DNA from: Dawidia cretensis
GTDB taxonomy: Bacteria > Bacteroidota > Bacteroidia > Cytophagales > Cyclobacteriaceae
Assembly (NCBI RefSeq): GCF_018598175.1
Contig: NZ_JAHESE010000027.1
Coordinates: 46,033-110,032 of the forward strand
DNA length: 64,000 nt
Reading direction: 5' to 3'
Shown here one piece after another: positions 8,111 to 16,458 of the stretch (the stretch's first letter is position 1; each line of letters begins with the position of its first letter). Position numbers and translations under genes: made by a program. Below the pieces are notes generated by a model. That model saw only the letters and a list, made by a program, of their open reading frames with translations. It was not told where the DNA came from and made no database searches.

Positions 8111-8170
8111 CAATCCGTTTACAAACGGCTACAAACGAATGTAAACGAATATAAGCGTTTATCATACGAT
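8111..8170. promoter_or_regulatory. 10-bp phased AAACG repeats and 14-bp palindrome in a divergent intergenic region
   Basis: Five consecutive 10-base blocks beginning at 8121, 8131, 8141, 8151 and 8161 share the pattern R-Y-A-A-A/R-C-G (acaaacggct, acaaacgaat, gtaaacgaat, ataagcgttt, atcatacgat). Overlapping the first is CCGTTT-AC-AAACGG (8115-8128), a perfect inverted repeat with a 2-base spacer. Blocks spaced by one helical turn put all copies on one face of the DNA, as in an operator array bound cooperatively. The site lies between the zinc-ribbon gene and ssb. Confidence 0.55.
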
Positions 8171-8245
8171 TATGGCATTTTTCTTCCACCAATTTTGACC
8201 CAACACAAAAGCAACCAGTAATCAATAAAATAAATACATATAGCT

Positions 8246-8587
8246 ATGAGAAACTTAAGAAACAGTGTACAACTAATCGGAAACGTAGGATCAGCTCCCG
8301 AAGTAAAAACCTTCAACAGCGGAAGAGTTAAGGCCTCTTGTTCAATGGCAACCAATAGCTCCTATAAAAATCAAAAGGGGGAAAAGATTGAAGAGACGCA
8401 ATGGCACAACCTTGTGTTTTGGGGAAAGTTGGCAGAAGTAGTGGGCGAGCATGTGAAGAAAGGAAATGAAATTGCCATCGAGGGCAAGCTCATACACCGC
8501 GCGTACGATAACACCCAGGGAGAGAAACGCTACATCACCGAGATCACCGTAAACGACATGGTCATGCTTGGCAGCAAGAGAAAGTGA
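8246..8587 (+). CDS. ssb: Single-stranded DNA-binding protein, short form
   Basis: A 113-residue OB-fold protein with SSB motifs: NSVQLIGNVGSAPEVK at the N-terminus, TQWHNLVFWGKLAEVV in the middle and KGNEIAIEGKLIHRAYD before the last strand (ITEITVND). It binds ssDNA in replication, repair or recombination. It stops at about the end of the OB fold (GSKRK): the disordered region and the acidic DDDIPF-like tip that recruits partner proteins are missing. This fits a second SSB rather than the main replication SSB. The gene is single, with a strong terminator at 8635-8661. Confidence 0.93.
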   Translation: MRNLRNSVQLIGNVGSAPEVKTFNSGRVKASCSMATNSSYKNQKGEKIEETQWHNLVFWGKLAEVVGEHVKKGNEIAIEGKLIHRAYDNTQGEKRYITEITVNDMVMLGSKRK

Positions 8588-8634
8588 GCAAGCGAAAAAA
8601 AGCAAGATGTTACTTCGTTAGCGGTTAACCCGAG

Positions 8635-8661
8635 GCCTGGCCCAAGCGCCAGGCTTTTTTT
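8635..8661 (+). terminator. Rho-independent terminator after ssb
   Basis: Stem GCCTGGC (8635-8641) with GCCAGGC (8648-8654), loop CCAAGC, then seven T residues. Confidence 0.93.
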
Positions 8662-8760
8662 GCGCCGCCCGCCACCCGTTGATCACCGTTCGGTCTCCCG
8701 ATTCAGTTTTTGAGACCAATCGTCCTACAACGGGTTCATCGAAAATTGTACATTGCGGGG

Positions 8761-10761
8761 ATGAATTTGCTGTATCCTTCGTTTTTGTGGGCATTGGGTG
8801 TACTTGCTGTACCCATCATCATCCATCTCTTTAACTTCCGCCGGGCAACCCGTATATATTTTTCCAATACACGGTTCCTGCGACAAGTAAAGGAAGCCTC
8901 CACCGCGCGCCGTAGACTGAAGCACTATCTCATCCTGGCAGCACGACTGTTGTTCCTGCTTTTCCTGGTCATCACATTCTGCCAGCCCGTCATCCCGGCC
9001 AAAGACCAATTAGCCAATAGTCGGGCCATTGTGGTCTATCTCGATAACTCGCAAAGCATGTCCGCCCGCCTCGAAGACAAAACCCGGGGCCTGGACGCCG
9101 CAGCCCAGATGGCGCGCAGCATCGTCTCCATGTTTCCCCCCGACACCCGCTATAAGCTCATAACCAACGATTTTGCGCCATTTTCAAATACCTTTAAGAC
9201 CGGTGCCGAGATTCAGGACCTGCTGACGCAGCTCCGACTTTCACCCATAACGCGGTCCATGCAAGAGGTTGCCGAAAGAATCACACAAGACGCAACGTCC
9301 GGGCAATCCCAGGAAGTGTTCTGGATCGCAGACTTTCAGAAATCAACCGCCGGCAAGATTGACCACACGCTCGACTCCGTAGCCCGCTGGCACCTGGTAC
9401 CCATTCGTTTTCAACCCATGTCAAATATCTTTGTTGATTCGGCATACCTCGAGAATCCTTTTGCGGCCGGTGGCGAGAAAAATGTGCTGCAAGTAAACGT
9501 GCGTAACGACGGTGCACGAGAAGCCGATCAGGTAAACGTCAAGCTGCTGGTAAACAACGTCCAAACAGGGGCCGCCACTGTGAGCATCCCGGCCGGAGGT
9601 ATGACCGAGATCAATTTCGACCTGGCGACAGGATTGTCCGGACTTCACAACGCTGTCATTAGCTTCAACGACTTCCCGGTAACCTTTGACAATACCTTTA
9701 ACCTGGCCCTAAACTTTGCCGACAAGATTCGGGTGGTGGAAGTTAAAAGCATTACAGCCTCCGAGGCGGTTCAGAAGGTATACGGCAATCAGCAAGTATT
9801 TGCCTATAAAGGATTTGCAGTTGGCAATTTCAATTACAATGAGTTGGACCAGGCTGACCTCGTAGTCATGAACGGGCTCAATAACATCGAGCCCTCGCTC
9901 GTCGGCGCCGTGCGCAGCCACCTGCAAAACGGAGGAACAGTGCTGATCGCCCCCGGTGCGGAACCGCAAGTAGAAGGATGGAAAAATGCGCTGGCATTGC
10001 CCGCGTTGAACACCGTTCCCCAGGAAGCAATGGTCGAACTGGATCGCCCGGACTTTTCGAATCCTTTTTTTGAAAACGTGTTTGAAGAAAAATCCGTATC
10101 ACTGGCCATGCCCAAAGCCAGCCGGGTCTGGGAGTGGGGGAGCGATCGGTCAGCCATTCTGCGATTCAAAAATGACCAGCCATTCTTGTCTATGTTTGAC
10201 CAGGGTGGTAAACTGTACATGTTGGCGAGCAGCCTCGACCGGGATCACACAGACTTTCATCAACATGCGCTGTTCGTTCCCGTCATGTATCGCCTGGCGG
10301 CCAGCAGCAAAAAACAGGAAGGCAGATTATATTACTCGTTGAACGAGACCTTCATCCCGCTACGGCTCGATAGTCTTCCCCGCGACGTGCCCGTGCGCCT
10401 GGTAGGAAAAGAAGAGGTGATTCCCGGACAGCGGGTCGTTGGAGATAACGTCTTCCTCGACATCCCGGGCTTTTCGGTCGAACAAGGATTTTATAAGATT
10501 GTGGCTCAAGAGGATACCGTTGGCTTAATCGCCTTCAATGTTAACAAGGCAGAATCCCTGATGGAACAATATACAGGCGAGGAGGTCAAAGCCCTGGCAG
10601 CAGGGGGTGAAAACGTCAGTATTTTCGAGGCTTCCTCTATCGACGCTTTTAGCAACGAAATAAAGGAACGATATTTGGGCACGCCGTTGTGGAAATATGC
10701 GTTGATGGCAGCGCTACTCTTTCTACTGGCGGAGATCCTCTTGATTCGCTTTCTAAAATAG
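8761..10761 (+). CDS. BatA-like membrane protein with von Willebrand A domain
   Basis: A 666-residue membrane protein from the ATG at 8761, preceded by GCGGGG; a longer frame from a TTG at 8710 adds 17 residues without a signal character. The N-terminus is the BatA/aerotolerance-regulator module (NLLYPSFLWALGVLAVPIIIHLFNFRR), with a second hydrophobic segment at about 56-75. A VWA-like domain follows, with the MIDAS motif DNSQSM at about residue 98. The middle resembles a DUF4159/CARDB-like extracytoplasmic region, and one helix closes the C-terminus (ALMAALLFLLAEILLIRFLK). Family members are linked to envelope stress. It heads a six-gene plus-strand run, with the dihydroorotase homologue 6 bases downstream. 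Confidence 0.85.
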   Translation: MNLLYPSFLWALGVLAVPIIIHLFNFRRATRIYFSNTRFLRQVKEASTARRRLKHYLILAARLLFLLFLVITFCQPVIPAKDQLANSRAIVVYLDNSQSMSARLEDKTRGLDAAAQMARSIVSMFPPDTRYKLITNDFAPFSNTFKTGAEIQDLLTQLRLSPITRSMQEVAERITQDATSGQSQEVFWIADFQKSTAGKIDHTLDSVARWHLVPIRFQPMSNIFVDSAYLENPFAAGGEKNVLQVNVRNDGAREADQVNVKLLVNNVQTGAATVSIPAGGMTEINFDLATGLSGLHNAVISFNDFPVTFDNTFNLALNFADKIRVVEVKSITASEAVQKVYGNQQVFAYKGFAVGNFNYNELDQADLVVMNGLNNIEPSLVGAVRSHLQNGGTVLIAPGAEPQVEGWKNALALPALNTVPQEAMVELDRPDFSNPFFENVFEEKSVSLAMPKASRVWEWGSDRSAILRFKNDQPFLSMFDQGGKLYMLASSLDRDHTDFHQHALFVPVMYRLAASSKKQEGRLYYSLNETFIPLRLDSLPRDVPVRLVGKEEVIPGQRVVGDNVFLDIPGFSVEQGFYKIVAQEDTVGLIAFNVNKAESLMEQYTGEEVKALAAGGENVSIFEASSIDAFSNEIKERYLGTPLWKYALMAALLFLLAEILLIRFLK

Positions 10762-10767
10762 AGATTA

Positions 10768-12027
10768 ATGAAAATCTTAATCCAGTCTCCGGAAATTATA
10801 GATCCCCAGTCATCCTTCCATAAAAAAGAAAAAAACGTATTGCTAAACAATGGCCGTATCGTCGAAATAGGCGATAAAAACTACTCGGCCGACCGCGTCA
10901 TTAAAGCCGAAGGAATGAAGCTGTCCATCGGGTGGTTTGATCTCGGCACCTTCGTAGGAGACCCCGGATTAGAGCACAAAGAAGATCTCGAGTCGGCGTC
11001 CAAAGCCGCCGCCGCCGGAGGCTTTACCGAAATAGCCGTACTGCCCAACACAGTACCCTCCGTCCAATCAAAGAACGAGGTCGCATATATCACCCGGGGT
11101 AACGACAATCGCCTGGTGCAAATACACGCACTGGCGTCTGTAACCCGCAATAACAAAGGTGAGGAGCTAACAGAAATGATCGACCTCCACGAGGCTGGAG
11201 CAGTAGCCTTTACAGATGGCCTCAAGCCGATCTGGCATACCGACATCCTGTTGAAGTCGCTGCAGTACCTGCAAAAATTTGACGGCCTCCTCATCGACCA
11301 TCCGGAAGATATTTGGTTAAATATGTTCGGCCAGATGCACGAAGGCCTTCAAAGCACCATGCTGGGATTGAAAGGCATGCCGCGTATTGCCGAAGACATC
11401 ATGGTAAGCAAAAGCCTCGAGCTGTTAGGCTATGCCGGCGGCCGTCTACACCTCTCGCGCCTGTCGACAGGAAAAGCGGTCGATCTGATACGAAACGCCA
11501 AAAAGAAATTACAGGTGAGCTGCGACATGGCAGCATACCAACCGTTGCTCGACGACACGGCATTGGTAGACTTCGATACCAACTACAAAGTCAATCCGCC
11601 ACTGCGCGAGAAAGCTGACAACGACGCCCTCATCAAGGGGCTTCGCGACGGTACTATCGACGTCCTCTGCTCGGGGCATACGCCCCACGAAGAAGAAAGT
11701 AAAAGCCTGGAGTTTGACATGGCCGACTTCGGCTTGATCAACCTCCAAACCTTTGGCGCCAACCTCGTGGCCCTGTCCAAAGCAGTCGACCTGGATGTAT
11801 TACTGGAAAAAGTAACCATAAACCCCCGGAGATTACTCAACCTGGAGATACCACGCATCGAGGTCGAGGAGAAAGCCAACCTCACACTGTTTGACCCCGA
11901 TAAGACCTGGACATTAGACGACCGGACGAACCTGTCGAAGGCTAAAAACTCGCCCTGGTTTGGAAAAGAAATCACCGGCAAGGTCGTAGCAGTATTTAAC
12001 AACAACCGGCAACGGACGGAGGACTGA
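10768..12027 (+). CDS. Dihydroorotase-like amidohydrolase homologue, catalytic residues missing
   Basis: A 419-residue protein of the cyclic amidohydrolase/dihydroorotase family by overall order: composite domain (NVLLNNGRIVEIG), GGFTEIAVLPNTVP at 84-97, NPPLR at 276-280 and a C-terminal composite domain. The metal-binding H-x-H of the first strand, usually in a D-x-H-x-H context, is replaced by GWFDLGTF (55-62). The catalytic Asp of the usual SDHAPH motif is replaced by Gly303 in SGHTPHEE. Dihydroorotase chemistry is therefore unlikely. Similar inactive paralogues in other bacteria act as structural partners (PyrC-like proteins bound to ATCase). No pyrimidine gene is nearby; the neighbours are membrane and envelope genes. 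Confidence 0.85.
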   Translation: MKILIQSPEIIDPQSSFHKKEKNVLLNNGRIVEIGDKNYSADRVIKAEGMKLSIGWFDLGTFVGDPGLEHKEDLESASKAAAAGGFTEIAVLPNTVPSVQSKNEVAYITRGNDNRLVQIHALASVTRNNKGEELTEMIDLHEAGAVAFTDGLKPIWHTDILLKSLQYLQKFDGLLIDHPEDIWLNMFGQMHEGLQSTMLGLKGMPRIAEDIMVSKSLELLGYAGGRLHLSRLSTGKAVDLIRNAKKKLQVSCDMAAYQPLLDDTALVDFDTNYKVNPPLREKADNDALIKGLRDGTIDVLCSGHTPHEEESKSLEFDMADFGLINLQTFGANLVALSKAVDLDVLLEKVTINPRRLLNLEIPRIEVEEKANLTLFDPDKTWTLDDRTNLSKAKNSPWFGKEITGKVVAVFNNNRQRTED

Positions 12028-12038
12028 GTGGTAAGCGT

Positions 12039-12563
12039 ATGAAACAGCCTCTGTTAAAGCTATCAATCCGGTATGGCCTCGTAGCGGGAGTGATGGCCTC
12101 CGCCGTATTAGTGGCCATGTTTTACATGGGAAGACACCCCGCCATGGTTTCTCCCTTCCTGGATTTTCGCATCATGGTCTTTGGTATCTTTATCTTTTTC
12201 AATTTGAAGGAGTTGCGCGATTATTACCAGGGCGGCGTGCTGTACTTTTGGCAGGGTATGATCGGCGGTGGATTGATTGTGCTTATCGCTACTGTGGTAT
12301 CATCGCTGGGCCTGCAACTCTTCGGTAGTTGGGAAGGAGAATTTGTCAGTCAGTACATCAAACAAATGACCGACTACTTAAAAACCTTCCCCAAAGAAGA
12401 CATCGAACGGATCGGAAAAGATGTCTATGAACGTAATTTGAACGACCTCCCCGAGACTAATATCCGGAAGCTGGTGGAAACGTATTTTGCGCAGGGTATC
12501 GCCATTGGCTTTTTTGTGAATATCATTCTTTCGGTAATCCTGAGACGGCAACCTAAACCCTAA
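12039..12563 (+). CDS. DUF4199 family membrane protein (first of tandem pair)
   Basis: A 174-residue protein with about four membrane helices; the last is FFVNIILSVILRR. The DUF4199 pattern is visible: an N-terminal helix, a helix followed by FNLKELRDYYQGGVLYFWQGM, then a large soluble insertion rich in charged residues (KQMTDYLKTFPKEDIERIGKDV) before the last helix. The function of the family is unknown. It starts 11 bases after the dihydroorotase homologue and is followed 7 bases later by a paralogue. Confidence 0.85.
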   Translation: MKQPLLKLSIRYGLVAGVMASAVLVAMFYMGRHPAMVSPFLDFRIMVFGIFIFFNLKELRDYYQGGVLYFWQGMIGGGLIVLIATVVSSLGLQLFGSWEGEFVSQYIKQMTDYLKTFPKEDIERIGKDVYERNLNDLPETNIRKLVETYFAQGIAIGFFVNIILSVILRRQPKP

Positions 12564-12570
12564 AAACGAT

Positions 12571-13086
12571 ATGGAAAACATTGTAGCCAAGCCCAGCACT
12601 TTTTCGGTAGGACTGAAATGGGGTCTGATTTCGACCTTGATTCACGTTATTGTTTTTTTGACTACTTCTTTGGTCGGAATAGACCCCTTCGATCAAAAAA
12701 TGGCATTCCTAAATATCCCGCTTAGTATTGCAATCCTCATCCTGGCACACAAAGCATTTAAGGACGGCGGCGATGGATTTATGACCTATGGCCAGGGAAT
12801 CGCAATCGCCTTTTGGATCTCATTATTTGGCGTAGTCATCGGTGGCTTGTTCACCTTCGTGTACACAAACTTCGTAGACACTGCCTTGATGGAGACCTAC
12901 TATCAAAAACAGATGGATGCAATGAGCGAAAAGAAAATGAGCGACCAACAGATCGAAATGGCCATCACGTGGACCAAGAAGCTGTTTTGGCCCATTTACG
13001 TGTTTTTTGGGATTTTCTTTGGCGTATTACTCGGCCTAATTGTTACTATCTTTACGCATAAAAAGAATCCAGAACCGACATTTTAA
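12571..13086 (+). CDS. DUF4199 family membrane protein (second of tandem pair)
   Basis: A 171-residue paralogue of the preceding gene with the same layout: four hydrophobic segments, a conserved FKDGGDGFMTYGQGIAIAFW segment after the second helix, an acidic soluble insert (YYQKQMDAMSEKKMSDQQIE) and a last helix (IYVFFGIFFGVLLGLIVTIF). The two proteins probably form a heteromer or arose by tandem duplication; this is inference. The glycosyltransferase gene begins 3 bases after its stop, so translation is probably coupled. Confidence 0.87.
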   Translation: MENIVAKPSTFSVGLKWGLISTLIHVIVFLTTSLVGIDPFDQKMAFLNIPLSIAILILAHKAFKDGGDGFMTYGQGIAIAFWISLFGVVIGGLFTFVYTNFVDTALMETYYQKQMDAMSEKKMSDQQIEMAITWTKKLFWPIYVFFGIFFGVLLGLIVTIFTHKKNPEPTF

Positions 13087-13089
13087 TTC

Positions 13090-14097
13090 ATGAACCAACC
13101 GGATATTTCGGTCATTGTGCCCGCCAAAGACGAAGAGGAATCAATTCCAGAACTCAGCCAATGGATAAGCCGTGTCATGCAGGCACACGGATTCCGGTAC
13201 GAGGTCTTTTTTATTGACGACGGCAGTTCCGATGGAACCTGGCAACAGATTCTGAAAGTGAACGCCGCCGACGAGCGGTTTAAAGGGATTCGTTTTAATC
13301 GCAACTTCGGAAAGTCGGCCGCCCTGCAAACCGGCTTTCGCGTAGCGCGCGGAAAGGTGGTAATCACCATGGACGCCGACCTCCAGGACAGCCCTGACGA
13401 AATACCCGAGCTGTATCGCATGGTCACCCACGATGGATATCACCTCGTTTCCGGCTGGAAAAAGAAGCGGCATGACCCGATCTCCAAAACAGTACCATCG
13501 AAATTCTTCAACTACATAACGGGCTTGCTCTCGGGCATACGTTTGCACGACTTCAACTGTGGCCTGAAAGCCTACCAGTCGACCGTAGTGAAGAACATCA
13601 ACGTCTACGGTGAAATGCACCGCTACATTCCGGTCATTGCCAAATGGGCTGGCTTCACGAAGATAACAGAGAAAGTGGTAGAGCACCGTGAGCGTAAGTT
13701 TGGCTATACCAAATTTGGATTGGAGCGCTTTATCAACGGCTTTCTGGACCTGTTATCCATCACGTTTGTAAGTCGGTTCAGACAGAAACCCATGCACTTT
13801 TTTGGCACATGGGGCACCGTATCGTTCCTGATCGGTTTCGTATTTACCGCCAAGCTTTTCTGGGATAAAATGAACTCCCTCTTTTTCTCCCGGGTACCCA
13901 TGAAACGTGAGATCACCGAGCAACCGCTCTTTTACCTGGCGCTTGTGGCAGTCGTCATTGGCGTACAGCTATTCGTAACAGGATTTTTGGCAGAGATGTT
14001 CGCAATGCAGTCCCTCTCCAAACGCGATTACCTTGTAATCGAAAAAGTGGGCCTGGAAGAAGAAACAGCACGCAAGCTTCAAGGGGTTGTTAACTGA
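13090..14097 (+). CDS. Family 2 glycosyltransferase, membrane-anchored (DPM1/GtrB/ArnC-like)
   Basis: A 335-residue enzyme. The GT-A domain occupies residues about 1-230, with DISVIVPAKDEEESIPEL at the N-terminus, the nucleotide-binding DADLQDSPDE motif, and HDFNCGLKAY and EMHRYIPV in the acceptor region. Two C-terminal helices follow (TVSFLIGFVFTAKLF and YLALVAVVIGVQLFVTGFLAEMF), as in the polyprenyl-phosphate sugar transferases GtrB and ArnC. It probably moves a sugar from a nucleotide donor to undecaprenyl phosphate in the inner membrane for envelope glycans. The sugar cannot be told. A second GT2 gene follows after 3 bases. Confidence 0.92.
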   Translation: MNQPDISVIVPAKDEEESIPELSQWISRVMQAHGFRYEVFFIDDGSSDGTWQQILKVNAADERFKGIRFNRNFGKSAALQTGFRVARGKVVITMDADLQDSPDEIPELYRMVTHDGYHLVSGWKKKRHDPISKTVPSKFFNYITGLLSGIRLHDFNCGLKAYQSTVVKNINVYGEMHRYIPVIAKWAGFTKITEKVVEHRERKFGYTKFGLERFINGFLDLLSITFVSRFRQKPMHFFGTWGTVSFLIGFVFTAKLFWDKMNSLFFSRVPMKREITEQPLFYLALVAVVIGVQLFVTGFLAEMFAMQSLSKRDYLVIEKVGLEEETARKLQGVVN

Positions 14098-14100
14098 GTC

Positions 14101-15063
14101 GTGAAATATTCCATCATTGTTCCGGTCTACAACCGCCCCGAAGAGGTGCGCGAGCTATTGGATAGCCTCACGCACCAAACGGTAAAGGACTTTGAGGTAC
14201 TGATTGTGGAAGATGGATCTTCCGTGCGATGTGACGACATAGTAGATAGATACCGCAAGCAGTTATCCATTCAATACTTTTTTAAGCCGAATGCTGGTCC
14301 CGGTCCAGCCCGGAATTTTGGCTATTCCAAAGCCGCAGGCGAATATCTAATCGTATTCGATTCAGACTGCATTATACCTCCCGGCTACCTGGAAGCCGTC
14401 CACAAGGCATTGGCTATCTACGGCTGGGATGCGTGGGGTGGCCCCGATCAGGCACATACAACCTTCACCCTTGTACAACGCGCCATGGGATATACCATGG
14501 CATCGGTATGGACAACGGGGGGGATCCGTGGCGGGAAGAAACGTGTCGGCTCGTTCCAGCCCCGCAGCTTTAATATGGGTATCTCCCGGAAAGTATACAC
14601 GCAGACACAGGGATTTCACTTTGACCGGTATGCCGAGGATATAGAATTTAGCATCCGGATGAAAAATGCCGGTTATAAGGTAGGACTAATACCAGAGGCC
14701 TACGTCTACCACAAACGCCGTACATCGTTCTCCCAATTTTATCATCAGGTTTCTAACTTCGGCAAAGGTAGAGTCCTGGTAGGCCGCGCGCATCCGGGCG
14801 AAGTTAAAATTACACACTGGCTACCGGCCATATTTGTACTCGGTACACTCAGCCTACCCCTGTGGGCGCTGATCAGCCCGATACTCTTTTATACCGTGCT
14901 GGGTGGGTGGTTGTTCTACCTGTCCGTTATTTTCCTGCATGCATTATGGCAGAACAAGAATCTGGGGGTGGCCTTCCTGGCAGTTCCCGCGGCATTAATC
15001 CAGCTGAGCGGCTATGGGCTTGGATTTTTACGCGAATGGAGTAAACCATACATTCGCAAGTGA
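14101..15063 (+). CDS. Family 2 glycosyltransferase
   Basis: A 320-residue GT2 enzyme with a GTG start 3 bases after the preceding stop. The N-terminus YSIIVPVYNRPEEVRELLDSL is the nucleotide-sugar fold, FDSDCIIPPGY holds the D-x-D-type metal site, and YAEDIEFSIRMKNAGYKVGL matches the E-D-x-E/D catalytic region. It ends in hydrophobic segments (PLWALISPILFYTVLGGWLF) that suggest membrane attachment. The sequence GGIRGGKKRVGSFQPRSFNMG is the acceptor loop. It closes the operon that starts with the BatA-like gene; with the polyprenyl-phosphate transferase before it, it suggests synthesis of a surface glycan or glycolipid. Confidence 0.92.
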   Translation: MKYSIIVPVYNRPEEVRELLDSLTHQTVKDFEVLIVEDGSSVRCDDIVDRYRKQLSIQYFFKPNAGPGPARNFGYSKAAGEYLIVFDSDCIIPPGYLEAVHKALAIYGWDAWGGPDQAHTTFTLVQRAMGYTMASVWTTGGIRGGKKRVGSFQPRSFNMGISRKVYTQTQGFHFDRYAEDIEFSIRMKNAGYKVGLIPEAYVYHKRRTSFSQFYHQVSNFGKGRVLVGRAHPGEVKITHWLPAIFVLGTLSLPLWALISPILFYTVLGGWLFYLSVIFLHALWQNKNLGVAFLAVPAALIQLSGYGLGFLREWSKPYIRK

Positions 15064-15149
15064 CCGATTTAGTGACATTTAATCATGCCTGATACGGTTT
15101 TATTCATTATTTTTAAATAATATTGATAAGAAACTGTCTTTATTCTTAC

Positions 15150-16358
15150 ATGAGAAAATCATTCGCGCTTGCACTTATAATTGGCTTTGCAAGCCTCTCA
15201 TCCACCGCTTTCTCCCAAACGCCCGAACTCGCTCCTGGTTATTACCTCGTAGTAGGCGCGTATGCTAAAACGCGCGAAAGCGCAGCCCAGGCTTACACGC
15301 AACAACTAAAACAACAGGGTAAAGAAGCGACCTACGGTTTTAACACAGGTCGTGGGTTATATTTTGTCTACCTCCAATATTATACAAGCCTGCGCACATC
15401 CTTGCTTGAGATGACGGCAGTACGTAAGCAAGAAGCCTTCAAAGACGCCTGGATCCGCGTCGTGCCGGGCGACATAGCCGCCCTGCAACCTCCTGGTAAG
15501 AAAGTAACAACAACGCCGGTAGTAGAGACGCCGCCGGTAACGCCGGAAACAACTCCTTCCGAAAACCCGCAAGAACCCACAACACCTGGCGATGGTATCG
15601 TCGTAACCGATAACCCCGAGATCGTGCAATACAAGGTCATGACCCTCGGAAACACCGAAGTATTCTTGAGCGTGTACAACGCTCGCAACGATCGTATTGT
15701 AGATGGTACCGTGCAGGTGATCGATACAGACCGTGCCCATCCGATTACGCGCGTGAAAGGAAATGAATACCTCAACCTCCCAGACCCGAAAAGCAAATCC
15801 GGCCAGCTAACACTAATCTGCGACATATTTGGATATCGTAAGCTACAACAGGAGATAAACTACCCATTGCCGCTGGCCGACACCGTCAAGCCATACATTG
15901 ACCTGGTGGGCACCACCGTCGTAATCAACTTTGACATGGTGCGCTACCATCCCGGAGATATAGCCACCCTGTACAATGTATACTTCTATAACGACGCAGC
16001 CATTATGCAGCCCGAGTCGAAATATGAGCTTAACAGCTTGCTGCAGCTCATGCAGGAAAACTCGCGCTACCGCATTCGCCTGCACGGCCACACGAATGGA
16101 AACTACCATGGCAAGCTCCTCACAATGGGTCCCGATAAGAAATTCTTCTCCCTCGACGGCGCCAAACAAAGCACAGGATCGGCCAAAGACCTTTCGCACC
16201 ATAGGGCCGACGTGATCAAACAATACCTGGTGGCCAACGGCATCGATGCCAGCCGCATCGAGATCAAAGCTTGGGGAGGAAAACGTCCGCTATACGACAA
16301 GCGCAGCGCAAACGCCAAAAAGAACGTACGTGTAGAAGTTGAAATATTGGAAGAATAA
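15150..16358 (+). CDS. SPOR and OmpA-like peptidoglycan-binding protein
   Basis: A 402-residue secreted protein from the ATG at 15150; a TTG at 15123 would only lengthen the signal peptide, which ends TAFSQ. Residues about 28-105 look like a SPOR domain (GYYLVVGAYAKTRES, then FVYLQYYTSL), which binds denuded septal glycan. A Thr/Pro-rich linker (about 112-155) and a beta-rich region follow. Residues about 285-400 are an OmpA-C domain (YELNSLLQLMQENSRYRIRLHGHTNG, IEIKAWGGKRPLYDK), which binds meso-diaminopimelate in peptidoglycan. Having both domains in one protein implies a double wall anchor. The gene is monocistronic with a perfect terminator. Confidence 0.85.
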   Translation: MRKSFALALIIGFASLSSTAFSQTPELAPGYYLVVGAYAKTRESAAQAYTQQLKQQGKEATYGFNTGRGLYFVYLQYYTSLRTSLLEMTAVRKQEAFKDAWIRVVPGDIAALQPPGKKVTTTPVVETPPVTPETTPSENPQEPTTPGDGIVVTDNPEIVQYKVMTLGNTEVFLSVYNARNDRIVDGTVQVIDTDRAHPITRVKGNEYLNLPDPKSKSGQLTLICDIFGYRKLQQEINYPLPLADTVKPYIDLVGTTVVINFDMVRYHPGDIATLYNVYFYNDAAIMQPESKYELNSLLQLMQENSRYRIRLHGHTNGNYHGKLLTMGPDKKFFSLDGAKQSTGSAKDLSHHRADVIKQYLVANGIDASRIEIKAWGGKRPLYDKRSANAKKNVRVEVEILEE

Positions 16359-16382
16359 TACAGTTGATTCGATTGGAGCCCC

Positions 16383-16415
16383 GCTAAAAGCCCCACCTGG
16401 GGCTTTTAGCTTTTT
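16383..16415 (+). terminator. Rho-independent terminator after SPOR-OmpA gene
   Basis: A perfect 12-bp stem (16383-16394 with 16399-16410), loop ACCT, then TTTTT. Confidence 0.95.
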
Positions 16416-16458
16416 AACGAGGGTATTACCTTCGCGTGGTTTATAAAAAAAGACTTAC

